A DNA stretch of 52,449 bases, from the NCBI GenBank assembly GCA_022486705.1, contig JAKVKC010000018.1:1-52449 (forward strand). The letters run 5' to 3'. Positions within the stretch are counted from its first letter, which is position 1; every line of letters begins with the position of its first letter. The notes below the pieces were generated by a model. That model did no database searches, was not told the DNA's origin, and was given only the letters and a program-made list of their open reading frames with translations. Below are positions 10,915 to 19,178 of the stretch, in pieces. A program made the translations under genes and the position numbers. The DNA is from Solobacterium sp. Lineage in GTDB: Bacteria; Bacillota_I; Bacilli_A; Erysipelotrichales; Erysipelotrichaceae.

Positions 10915-12469
10915 TGATGAAGGAATCGTTTGTGATTCTTTAAAGTATATTATCAATAAGGACTTTGGCAGTACCTGCGAACTTTTCTTTGCTAAGAGCG
11001 GCAGACAGGCAATTGAAACAGCAGAACAAAATCAGCCGGACATTGCTTTTATTGATATTAAGATGCCTGGGATCAATGGTCTAAGTGCATTGCAGGAAAT
11101 GAAGAGAAAGAATCCGAGCATGCGTGCATTGATCCTGACGGCATATGACAGTTTTGATTATGCAAAAAAAGCAATCCTTTTAGGAGCCGTTGATTATCTT
11201 ACCAAACCGATTGATCGGCAGAAGATTACGGATTGTTTAGTAAAGATCATGCATGAGATCGATGAAGAACGCAGAAAAAGAAATGATGATCTGGCGATTA
11301 AAGAACGCATGGAGACAGCTGCTCCAATCATTGAAAATGGATTTGTGCTTGCACTGATCACCAGAAATGAATATGCATACAGCGGCGAACAGTATCGCAG
11401 TCTGCTTGGTATTAAAGAAGATAAAGGATTTATGATTGTACTGGAGTGGGATCAGCAGTTCAATGAAAAACAGCCTGAGAATCCAATTGATGCAAGTGTA
11501 AAAGGACAGAAACTTGCATCCAAAATGAGCAGCAATATCAAGATGTATATGCGAGCATATCTCAGCCCGATCATGGGCAATAAGATCTTCTGTGCGGTTC
11601 CTTATGAAATGACAGACATGACATATGATGATCGTCTTCGCATTATTGAAAAAGTTAGAGTACTTGTAGAATCATTAAAGAAAGAAACGGGCAATGATTT
11701 TAAGGCTGGCATCGGGGCAGTGCATTATTGGGAGTCAATGTATGATTCTTATCTGGAAGCGGTCAATGCATTGCATCATGGTGTCCGGTCTATTTCACAT
11801 ATTGACGACCTAATTGTGCCGGATGACAGCAGCCGTCAGCAGGACAGCATCAAACGAATGGTCTTGGATGCGGCCGCAAGAGGAAATGCGGAAGATGTCA
11901 GGACAGAAGCAAATGCATATACAGCTTGGCTGTATCAAGACAGCAGCCTGTCTTTAGACGATATCAAAGTAGAACTGATGGAATTGATCACTGAAGCAGG
12001 CAGAAAGGTAATCGAACAGGGTATACCTGTATCAAAAGAACCGGAACATGCTCTTTTGAAAGCAGAATCAAAAAAAGAACTGTTTAAGATCTTTACAGAT
12101 GGATTGGAGGAAATTTGTACACAGACAATTGCTAAAGATGCCCAAAGCGATACGGCAGTGTCAAAGGTCAAAAAGTATCTTGATGAGCATTATAATCAGG
12201 ACATTTCTTTGGATTGGGTATCAGAGCACGTCAATATCAGTCCTTATTATTTCAGCAAACTGTTTAAGCAGGAGATGGGATGCGGATTCAACAACTATCT
12301 GACTAGGATCCGCATGGAAAAGGCAAAGCGTCTTTTGGAAGATACACAGATGCCAATTAAGGAAGTGTGTGCTGAGGTGGGATATTCTGATCCGAATTAC
12401 TTCAGCCGCCTGTTCAAACGATGGACAGGATTGGCACCGACAGAGCTGAGAGGAGCTCTGCAGCAATAG
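10892..12469 (+). CDS. response regulator with AraC-type DNA-binding domain (YesN-like)
   Basis: A 525-residue regulator. The receiver domain (1-120) contains the acidic pair in IADDEG, the phospho-acceptor Asp55 in FIDIKMPG and the lysine in YLTKPID. A long linker follows, and the C-terminal about 100 residues carry two AraC helix-turn-helix motifs (DISLDWVSEHVNISPYYFSK and the later PIKEVCAEVGYSDPNYFSRL). It is the partner of the kinase that overlaps it by 23 bp. A strong AGGAGG precedes ATG 10892. The likely target is the liv-type transporter operon that begins 225 bp downstream; the promoter there has no good -35, as expected for an activated promoter. Confidence 0.93.
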   Translation: MYKILIADDEGIVCDSLKYIINKDFGSTCELFFAKSGRQAIETAEQNQPDIAFIDIKMPGINGLSALQEMKRKNPSMRALILTAYDSFDYAKKAILLGAVDYLTKPIDRQKITDCLVKIMHEIDEERRKRNDDLAIKERMETAAPIIENGFVLALITRNEYAYSGEQYRSLLGIKEDKGFMIVLEWDQQFNEKQPENPIDASVKGQKLASKMSSNIKMYMRAYLSPIMGNKIFCAVPYEMTDMTYDDRLRIIEKVRVLVESLKKETGNDFKAGIGAVHYWESMYDSYLEAVNALHHGVRSISHIDDLIVPDDSSRQQDSIKRMVLDAAARGNAEDVRTEANAYTAWLYQDSSLSLDDIKVELMELITEAGRKVIEQGIPVSKEPEHALLKAESKKELFKIFTDGLEEICTQTIAKDAQSDTAVSKVKKYLDEHYNQDISLDWVSEHVNISPYYFSKLFKQEMGCGFNNYLTRIRMEKAKRLLEDTQMPIKEVCAEVGYSDPNYFSRLFKRWTGLAPTELRGALQQ

Positions 12470-12480
12470 CAGATTATCTG

Positions 12481-12514
12481 CTGACAGTGGTTCATACTGC
12501 TGTCAGTTTTTTTT
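12481..12514 (+). terminator. intrinsic terminator after the two-component operon
   Basis: The stem CTGACAG / CTGTCAG is followed by eight T residues. It separates the sensor operon from the liv operon. Confidence 0.85.
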
Positions 12515-12634
12515 ATGTTTGTTTGAAGAGTCTAGACTTTTTTGTGACGAATTTGTCCTAACCTGTGAATTAATGCACAACATGTTTTCGAAATTAGCCT
12601 ATTTCATCATCAGAAAATGCTAACCCATGTCTTC

Positions 12635-12653
12635 TATACTGAAAGCGCTTAGA
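12635..12653 (+). promoter_or_regulatory. liv operon -10 element overlapped by a cre-like site
   Basis: TATACT (12635-12640) is a plausible -10. It runs straight into TGAAAGCGCTTAGA (12640-12653), which matches the CcpA cre consensus at nearly all positions. A cre site over the start of transcription would repress. No good -35 lies upstream, so an activator is probably needed. Two similar segments, CCTAACCTGTG (about 12557) and GCTAACCCATG (about 12619), might be its sites. Confidence 0.55.
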
Positions 12654-12694
12654 TAAGTAATCAGTACAATTTCATTTTGAAAGGAGCATGTTTT

Positions 12695-13558
12695 ATGAAC
12701 ACACTACTTCAGGCATGCGTGAATGGTCTTTTGATCGGCGGTTTCTATTCTTTGATGGGCATGGGTCAGAATATCATTTTCGGTGTTATGAAAATTATCA
12801 ATTTCTGTCATGGCGAAATGCTGATGGTCGGCATGTATCTGACCTTCATCATTTATACGATCTTCGGCATTGATCCATATTTGGCTGTACCGATTGTGGC
12901 AGTCATTATGTTCTTCGTAGGTGCTTTGATCCAGTCTTCTCTGATCACACCGTCGCTTGGCACCAAGAGCTTTACCAATCTTCTGTTTCTTACTGTCGGT
13001 CTTGGTACATTGCTGCAGAACTTAGCACTTGTTATCTTTGGCTCGACCTTCCGTACATTATCAACGCCATATTCGCAGCAGACAGTCAGTATTGGCCCGG
13101 TCACGATGGCTTTGCCAAAATTGATCAGTTTCGGTGTTCTGATCGTCATCTCTATCGCACTGTTTGTATTTCTTAAATATACGACAAGAGGCAAACAGAT
13201 CCGCGCCGTATCACAGAATTCTGTCGGTGCCGAAGTTGTTGGTATCAATGTAAAGCAGAACTATATTCTGACATATGGATTGGGTGTTGCCTTAGCTGGT
13301 ATTGCTGGCGCACTGCTGACACAGTTTTATGTGATCTCTCCTACGGCTGGTTCGACTTTCTCATTCCGTGCATTGATTGTTGTTGTTGTTGGCGGCTTGG
13401 GCTCGATCCCTGGTGCTTTCTTTGCCGGTATCTTTCTAGGCTTATTGGAAACATTGACATCATTGATCGTCAGTCCAATGTATAAAGACCTCATCGTATT
13501 TGTTACGTTCATTATTATTCTGGTCGTTCGGCAGAATATTATTGCAAGGAAAAAGTGA
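12695..13558 (+). CDS. livH: branched-chain amino acid-type ABC transporter permease (LivH family)
   Basis: A 287-residue integral membrane protein with about eight helices and family hallmarks near the N-terminus (GLLIGGFYSLMGMGQNIIFG) and in the coupling loop (RAVSQNSVGAEVVGIN, about residues 170-185). It forms one half of the membrane channel with the next gene product. Start 12695 follows GAAAGGAG. It is the first gene of the operon LivH-LivM-LivG-LivF-binding protein. Substrates of this family include branched-chain amino acids, urea and amides, so the exact cargo is open. Confidence 0.9.
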   Translation: MNTLLQACVNGLLIGGFYSLMGMGQNIIFGVMKIINFCHGEMLMVGMYLTFIIYTIFGIDPYLAVPIVAVIMFFVGALIQSSLITPSLGTKSFTNLLFLTVGLGTLLQNLALVIFGSTFRTLSTPYSQQTVSIGPVTMALPKLISFGVLIVISIALFVFLKYTTRGKQIRAVSQNSVGAEVVGINVKQNYILTYGLGVALAGIAGALLTQFYVISPTAGSTFSFRALIVVVVGGLGSIPGAFFAGIFLGLLETLTSLIVSPMYKDLIVFVTFIIILVVRQNIIARKK

Positions 13559-13559
13559 T

Positions 13560-14630
13560 ATGGAAAATTTAAAAAATGTAAAAAGATATCATCGCAATAT
13601 TGCAATTATTCTGGGCATATTTCTTCTGATCCTGATCTGCATGCCATTATTCATCAGTAAGAGTCCATATATTATGAATGTCTTCATTCTTGTCTTCTAT
13701 ATGACAACACTTTCTATGGCATGGAACCTGCTCGGCGGTATGACTGGGCAGAATTCTCTGGGACATGCGGCATATATGGGCTTAGGTGCGTATGCATGCT
13801 GCCTGCTGATGACAAAAACAGACGTGAATCCTTGGCTCTGCGGATTGTTCGGCATGGTCGTTGTAGGACTGGTTGCGGGCATAGTGTTCTATCCATGCTT
13901 TATCTTAAAAGGACCTTACTTTACTCTTGTCACAATTGCGTTCGGTGAAGCAATCCGTCAGTTCATTATCAACTGGGATTTTGCGGGGAAAGCAATTGGC
14001 ATCTCTTTGTCTTTCGGTAAGGACAGCTGGGCAGATTTCCGCTTTATGTCAAAGACGCCATACTACTATGTTGGGTTGGCAATGGTCATAGGAATTTATC
14101 TGCTGATGAAGAAGATAGATCGTTCTAAGCTTGGTTTTGCTTTAAAGACAACACGTGAAGATGAAGATACGGCAGCTGCAATTGGCATCAATCCAACAAA
14201 ATATAAAGTCATTGCTGTTGTGATCTCAGCTATGATTGCTGGCATGGTCGGTTTCTTCTATGCATCTTACAATCGTTATATTGATCCAGATCTGATGCTG
14301 CAAAGTTATTCTGTTGAATCTGTCCTTCCGGCAGTAGTCGGCGGTGCAGCGTTCGTGGAAGGCCCGTTAGTCGGCGGAGGAATCATGATCACACTGTCAG
14401 AATTCCTGCGCAATGAGTTCGGTGCAATTCTTCCTGGTATCAATCTTCTGATGTATGCAATCGTGCTGATTGCAGTGATCCGCTTCCGTCCTTCTGGCAT
14501 TCTTGGCTGGTATATGGATTCAAAAGCAAAGAAGTTTGTTGATGAGAATATACTGAAAAAGCCGCCGGTGGAAGATCTTGAAAAAGCTCAGGCCTTGGCT
14601 GATGCGGCAGCAGATAAGAGGGGAGCTTGA
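13560..14630 (+). CDS. livM: branched-chain amino acid-type ABC transporter permease (LivM family)
   Basis: A 356-residue membrane protein, partner permease of LivH. It shows the LivM motif MAWNLLGGMTGQNSLGHAAY (about 50-69) and the conserved coupling segment ALKTTREDEDTAAAIGIN (about 197-214). ATG 13560 comes one base after the LivH stop, with AAGGA in the end of livH as ribosome binding site. The C-terminus is a charged cytoplasmic tail. Confidence 0.9.
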   Translation: MENLKNVKRYHRNIAIILGIFLLILICMPLFISKSPYIMNVFILVFYMTTLSMAWNLLGGMTGQNSLGHAAYMGLGAYACCLLMTKTDVNPWLCGLFGMVVVGLVAGIVFYPCFILKGPYFTLVTIAFGEAIRQFIINWDFAGKAIGISLSFGKDSWADFRFMSKTPYYYVGLAMVIGIYLLMKKIDRSKLGFALKTTREDEDTAAAIGINPTKYKVIAVVISAMIAGMVGFFYASYNRYIDPDLMLQSYSVESVLPAVVGGAAFVEGPLVGGGIMITLSEFLRNEFGAILPGINLLMYAIVLIAVIRFRPSGILGWYMDSKAKKFVDENILKKPPVEDLEKAQALADAAADKRGA

Positions 14631-14631
14631 T

Positions 14632-15378
14632 ATGTCAGAGCCAATCATTGAAGTAAAGCATATAACAAAAAGATTCAAAGGCCTGACAGCCGTCAATGAT
14701 GTTTCTTTCGAAGTTGAAAAAGGGAAGATCACTGGTATGATCGGCCCGAATGGAGCTGGAAAGTCCACGACCTTCAATATGATCTGCGGATATTATCCGC
14801 CGACCGAGGGCGAGATCTTCTATAAAGGAAAAAATATTACAAATAAGCATGCATATGAGTATACAAAGATGGGCATTGCCAGAACTTTCCAGATCATGAA
14901 ACCATTAAAGAATCTGACGATCCTGGACAATGTCGTCGCAAGTTCCTACTTTGGAACGGATCCTGCAAAGAATGAAAGACAGGCCCGTGAAAAGGCATAT
15001 GAGATCTTGGAATTTACCGGTCTGTATGCCAAGAGAAATGATCTGTCGAAAGATTTGGGCACACCGGATCAGAAACGTCTGGAGATGGCGAGAGCTTTGG
15101 CTACAAAACCGGAGATGCTGTTCCTGGATGAAAATATGGCAGGATTGAATCCTGCTGAAACGGAAGATGCAATCAATCTGATTCGTAAGATCAATGATTC
15201 AGGTGTCACGATCTTCTTGATCGAACATATCATGCAGGCAGTTGTCAGCTTATGTGAAAAAGTCATTGTTCTTCATCATGGTGAAAAAATAGCTGTTGGT
15301 ACACCGGAAGAAGTCATGAATGATCCTTATGTCATGGAAGTCTATCTTGGCAAGAAGAAGGAGGCCGACAATGCTTAA
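14632..15378 (+). CDS. livG: branched-chain amino acid-type ABC transporter ATPase (LivG family)
   Basis: A 248-residue cytoplasmic ATPase. Walker A is GPNGAGKST (about 37-45) and Walker B is MLFLDENMAGLNP, with the LivG-type AGLNP after it. The signature loop is unusual: the region reads LGTPDQKRLEMARALATKP, so the usual LSGGQ is replaced by LGTPDQ, as in many LivG proteins that have LPYGXQR. Asn in LFLDEN sits where many ABC proteins have Glu-Pro, but the Glu itself is kept. It starts one base after livM and overlaps livF by 8 bp. Confidence 0.9.
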   Translation: MSEPIIEVKHITKRFKGLTAVNDVSFEVEKGKITGMIGPNGAGKSTTFNMICGYYPPTEGEIFYKGKNITNKHAYEYTKMGIARTFQIMKPLKNLTILDNVVASSYFGTDPAKNERQAREKAYEILEFTGLYAKRNDLSKDLGTPDQKRLEMARALATKPEMLFLDENMAGLNPAETEDAINLIRKINDSGVTIFLIEHIMQAVVSLCEKVIVLHHGEKIAVGTPEEVMNDPYVMEVYLGKKKEADNA

Positions 15379-16075
15379 AGTATCTGGTCTGAATGCAGGA
15401 TATGGTTCTGTAAAGATCATCTGGGATGAATCCTTTGAAATCAATGATGGTGAAATTGTAGCAATTCTTGGTTCCAATGGGGCTGGCAAGACAACAACAG
15501 TAAGAGCCGTAACAGGTATGATCAAGCCGCAGTCTGGCTCAGTCATGTTCAATGGTGAAGAAATTTGCAGACATACTTCCCGCCAGATTTTGGATAAAGG
15601 AATCATTCAGGTCCCGGAAGGGCGGCAGCTGTTTACAGGCATGACTGTTCTGGAAAATCTGGAAATGGGTGCTTTCAATAAAGAACTGAAAGGACACTTT
15701 GCGGACAATCTAAAGAAATGCTATGCATGGTTTCCAAAACTTGAAGAAAGAGCGAAACAGACAGCAGGTACACTTTCCGGCGGAGAACAGCAGATGGTCG
15801 CAGTTGCCAGAGCGCTGGTTGGGGAACCAAAGCTGCTGATTCTGGATGAACCTTCATTAGGATTGGCACCGAATATTGTGGATGAGATCTTAGGTGTCGC
15901 CAAGGATCTAGCTGAAACAGGTGTGTCAGTCATGCTGGTAGAACAGGATATTACAAAAGCATTGGCTGTCGCAGACAGAGGCTATGTGATTGAAAATGGG
16001 AAGATCACATTGAACGGAACATCAGCAGAACTTCAAGGCAATGAACATGTCAAGAAGGCGTATTTAGGAATTTAG
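15371..16075 (+). CDS. livF: branched-chain amino acid-type ABC transporter ATPase (LivF family)
   Basis: A 234-residue ATPase with Walker A GSNGAGKTT, the LivF-typical VPEGRQLFTGMTVLENL, the signature LSGGEQQMVAVARAL and Walker B LLILDEPSLGLAP. It pairs with LivG to drive transport. AAGGAGG precedes ATG 15371, which lies inside the end of livG. A 102-bp gap with hairpins follows before the binding-protein gene. Confidence 0.93.
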   Translation: MLKVSGLNAGYGSVKIIWDESFEINDGEIVAILGSNGAGKTTTVRAVTGMIKPQSGSVMFNGEEICRHTSRQILDKGIIQVPEGRQLFTGMTVLENLEMGAFNKELKGHFADNLKKCYAWFPKLEERAKQTAGTLSGGEQQMVAVARALVGEPKLLILDEPSLGLAPNIVDEILGVAKDLAETGVSVMLVEQDITKALAVADRGYVIENGKITLNGTSAELQGNEHVKKAYLGI

Positions 16076-16124
16076 TTAAATTATGCTGTTTTTGGGAATA
16101 GCATTAATTTATACAATGAATGAA

Positions 16125-16161
16125 ATGTCAAAATGACAATGCCATACTGTAAAAAGTATGG
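16125..16161 (+). promoter_or_regulatory. two small hairpins ahead of the binding-protein gene
   Basis: TGTCA-AAA-TGACA is followed by CCATACT-6-AGTATGG, which ends a few bases before the AAAGGAGG ribosome binding site of the binding-protein gene. There is no T run. Such hairpins can block 3'-to-5' decay and let the binding protein be made in excess over the transporter. The role is inferred. Confidence 0.45.
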
Positions 16162-16177
16162 AAAAGGAGGAAAGGTT

Positions 16178-17476
16178 ATGAAATTAAGGAAGTTCACAAC
16201 AATGCTCTGTGCCTTAGCACTGACCGGATCATTGGTAGGATGTGGAAGTCCTTCAGCAGCATCAGCGAGTACCGCTGCTTCAGCATCTTCATCAAGCAGT
16301 TCGGAACTCTCTGGCGATCCAATCAAGATTGGTGCAATGTATGCCTTATCAGGAGATAAAGCAGCCATTGGCACAAATATCATGCGCGGCGTTGATTTCG
16401 CCGTACAGGAGATCAATGATGCCGGCGGCGTCAACGGACGTCCGCTTGAAGTTGTACGCGGCGATACGCAAGGCGATCCAAAGGTCGCTCGTTCAGTCGC
16501 AGAGCGTTTGATTACACAGGATAAAGTCAGTGCCATCATGGGCTGCCATCAGTCAACTCTGACGGAAATAGTTGCCAAGGTATGTGAGCAGTATCAGATA
16601 CCGATGATCACAGCTATTTCAACAGTTGACAGTATCTCTGCAGATGGCCTGCAGTACTTCTTCCGTCTGTGCCCATTGAACTCCGTTTATGTAGAGGATA
16701 TGTTCAAGTTCCTGAAAGATTCCAAAGATCAGACAGGCAAAGATGTGAAGACCGTATCGATCTTCGCAGACAACTCCAATATCGGTCAGGAGATCATCCG
16801 CTGTGCTGAGATCTATGCACCTCAGTATGGCATGGAGATCACCAAAGAGATCCAGTATTCCGGCGGCGCAGCAGATCTGACTTCAGAAGTGCTCGCTCTT
16901 AAGGAAGCAAATGCGGATGCTGTGATCTGTGAATCTTATATCGCTGATGCAATGCTGTTTACAAAGACATTAAAAGAACAGAACTATCAGCCGCCGATCA
17001 TTGTCGGCAAGGCAAATGGTTTCGCAGATCCATCCTATATTCCAGCAACCGAAGGTATCTCCAATGGTATCTGCACGGTCGTGGAATTCAACCCAGATAT
17101 GAATAAGGGTGCAGATATCAATGCGAAGTTCAAGGCCGTCTATGATGTCGATATGAATGGACATTCAGCAGAGTCCTATACAGTTGTATGGCTCCTCAAG
17201 ACAGCGTTTGAACAGGCTGGCACAACTGATGGTACAAAGGTCAAGAATGTATTGGATTCCATTGATATCAAGGGATCCTTCCCGAATGGCCCGGAGATCA
17301 TTCTGCCATATGATGAAATCAAGTTTGAAGACTATGACTTCAGCGGAGCTTCTCATCTGAATGATAATACAAGCTCTTCTGTTGCTGTAGCTCAGATCCA
17401 GGATGGCAAGTACAAGACAGTATGGCCATTCAGCTATACAGATACAAAGATAGCTTATCCAGCTCCTCTGAAGTAG
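16178..17476 (+). CDS. livJ: branched-chain amino acid-type substrate-binding lipoprotein
   Basis: A 432-residue extracellular binding protein. The signal peptide ends in the lipobox LVGC (Cys at about residue 22), followed by a Ser/Ala-rich linker and a Peripla_BP_6 fold that starts PIKIGAMYALSGDKAAIGTN and includes FAVQEINDAGGVNGRPLE. The ligand-contact region GCHQSTLT sits where LivJ proteins have their Ser/Thr pocket. It delivers substrate to LivHM. It has its own excellent ribosome binding site and lies last in the operon, as is common in Firmicutes. Amino acid, short amide or another small ligand cannot be separated by eye. Confidence 0.9.
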   Translation: MKLRKFTTMLCALALTGSLVGCGSPSAASASTAASASSSSSSELSGDPIKIGAMYALSGDKAAIGTNIMRGVDFAVQEINDAGGVNGRPLEVVRGDTQGDPKVARSVAERLITQDKVSAIMGCHQSTLTEIVAKVCEQYQIPMITAISTVDSISADGLQYFFRLCPLNSVYVEDMFKFLKDSKDQTGKDVKTVSIFADNSNIGQEIIRCAEIYAPQYGMEITKEIQYSGGAADLTSEVLALKEANADAVICESYIADAMLFTKTLKEQNYQPPIIVGKANGFADPSYIPATEGISNGICTVVEFNPDMNKGADINAKFKAVYDVDMNGHSAESYTVVWLLKTAFEQAGTTDGTKVKNVLDSIDIKGSFPNGPEIILPYDEIKFEDYDFSGASHLNDNTSSSVAVAQIQDGKYKTVWPFSYTDTKIAYPAPLK

Positions 17477-17561
17477 ACAATGCATAAGCAGCCCAAAATG
17501 CTTGTATTCTGTCACATCAAGGAACAAAGTCTTCATATCTATTGATTAGATTTTTCCCTCC

Positions 17562-17616
17562 ATCTCCTGCAGCTGTGCATTCTCGGAACTAGAGAAAGAA
17601 ACTGCAGGAGATTTTC
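17562..17616 (+). terminator. hairpin with long loop, probable terminator of the liv operon
   Basis: An 11-bp perfect stem, ATCTCCTGCAG / CTGCAGGAGAT, with a loop of about 29 bases is followed by TTTTCT. Confidence 0.65.
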
Positions 17617-17662
17617 TGCCTGATGATGTGATTCTTTTCTTTATCGTGATATGATATTTTCA

Positions 17663-17674
17663 TTGTTTAAACAA
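17663..17674. promoter_or_regulatory. TTGTTTAAACAA operator upstream of the MFS gene
   Basis: A perfect 12-bp palindrome, the same as those at 24752 and 34787, located 28 bp before the MFS start. I infer binding by the GntR regulator at 36146. The -10 element here is not clear. Confidence 0.6.
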
Positions 17675-17702
17675 ATATAAAGAGCGATAGAGACCGGCAG
17701 AT

Positions 17703-18935
17703 ATGACAAATACAGATACTGAAGAACATATGAATTGGCACTATATCCTGATTGCAGCAGTATGCGCTGCCTATGCAGGAGTGACACTTGGCATTATATC
17801 CAACTGCGCCGGCGTGTTCCTGCAGCCAGTTGCGAAGGGCATTCAATGCGGCATCGGCGATCTTTCTTTATCAATTACGGTAATGTCCTTGGTAACTGCT
17901 TTTTCAGGCATGCTGGTCACGAAACTGCTGAAAAGATTTGCGCTAAGCAGGCTTTGTATTACAGGCTCGATCCTATGCGCTGTATGCTGCTTTATGATGG
18001 CAGGGTTTCAGAGCTTATGGGAATTCATCTTGGCAGGAATTGTCCTGGGCTTTGCATCCAGTCTGTTCGGTATTATTCCGATCAACATCATGCTGGAAAA
18101 CTGGTTCCATAAAGGAATTGGCAGGATCACCGGTATAGTTCTGAGTGCATCTGGATTGATCAGTGCTCTGATGTGCCCTCTGTTCGGCAAGATCATTGCG
18201 TCATATTCGTGGCGTCAGGCATATATATTCATGGGCATTGTGATCTTGATCATGGCTTTGCCAGGAAGCTTCTTTGTGAGACTGAAGCCGCAGGAATTGG
18301 GCATGAAGCCTTATGGAGCGTACGATGACAGCAGGCCCAATAAAGCTGTCGACAGTACAGAAAGCAAAGGAACGTGGAAGAAAAAGATATTTATTACGGG
18401 TGCTGTAACCGTATTTATTGCATGTGTCGTCGGACTTGGCAGCCATATCTCATCAATTGCTGTGCAGGCAGGTGCAGATGCGGAATTCAGTTCGCTGATG
18501 ATGTCCTTTTCGATGATTGGAAATGTTGGCTCCAAGCTCCTTCTTGGAGTGCTCTGCGATCGCTATGGAACAGTGAATTCATTGATCCTATATACGATCG
18601 TATGCATCAGCGGAATTATCGAATTGATGCTGATGCTGCTGGGGACGGTATGGATGGGAACCATTGGATCTTTGAGCTTTGGCTTCATTTATGCAATTGG
18701 TTCTGTCGGTCTGCCATTGATCGTAGCAAAGATGGCCGGCAAAGAAAGGTTCCCGGAAGTGTTTTCTAAAATACAGATGGTATATTCTACGCTGAATGCA
18801 GGGATGATCACGGTTCATGGGATGATCTATGATGCGGCTGGTTCTTATATGCCTTCCTTGATCATAACGATGGGCATGCTGCTCATGCTGATCATCAATC
18901 TCTGCATGCAGAAAAGAATGTGGAAGGATCAATAA
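17703..18935 (+). CDS. MFS transporter (oxalate/formate antiporter-like branch)
   Basis: A 410-residue protein with about twelve membrane helices and a central hydrophilic loop near residues 195-220. The loop after helix 2 (LVTKLLKRFALSRL) and the equivalent loop in the second half (LLGVLCDRYGTVNS) carry MFS-type basic motifs. The substrate is unknown. The palindrome upstream ties it to the putative amino-sugar regulon, so uptake or export of a sugar, sugar acid or organic acid product is possible. The ATG at 17703 lies behind a weak purine-rich stretch. It is monocistronic and convergent with the serine hydrolase gene. Confidence 0.85.
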   Translation: MTNTDTEEHMNWHYILIAAVCAAYAGVTLGIISNCAGVFLQPVAKGIQCGIGDLSLSITVMSLVTAFSGMLVTKLLKRFALSRLCITGSILCAVCCFMMAGFQSLWEFILAGIVLGFASSLFGIIPINIMLENWFHKGIGRITGIVLSASGLISALMCPLFGKIIASYSWRQAYIFMGIVILIMALPGSFFVRLKPQELGMKPYGAYDDSRPNKAVDSTESKGTWKKKIFITGAVTVFIACVVGLGSHISSIAVQAGADAEFSSLMMSFSMIGNVGSKLLLGVLCDRYGTVNSLILYTIVCISGIIELMLMLLGTVWMGTIGSLSFGFIYAIGSVGLPLIVAKMAGKERFPEVFSKIQMVYSTLNAGMITVHGMIYDAAGSYMPSLIITMGMLLMLIINLCMQKRMWKDQ

Positions 18936-19151
18936 ATTCCTTGCATTCATGCATGGACTGATATCAATCATACCATGCTTGAACAATGAACGAATTCTTT
19001 GCGTCGAAGCAGACCATCATTGCATGGGATGATCTTTTGAACAACAAAAAAACTGCTGATTTCTAATGACGGCAATCCTGAACAGATGAATCAGGAAATT
19101 GTGCCATTCATAAAACAGCAGCTGATAAGAATCATATGTATGCCATTCAGG

Positions 19152-19178
19152 CACAATGCAGTTCGCATTGTGTTTTTT
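19152..19178 (+). terminator. intrinsic terminator in the convergent region
   Basis: The stem CACAATGC / GCATTGTG with a 5-base loop is followed by TTTTTT. It lies about 220 bp after the MFS stop and just beyond the end of the convergent hydrolase gene. The rest of 18936-19151 shows no gene. Confidence 0.8.
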
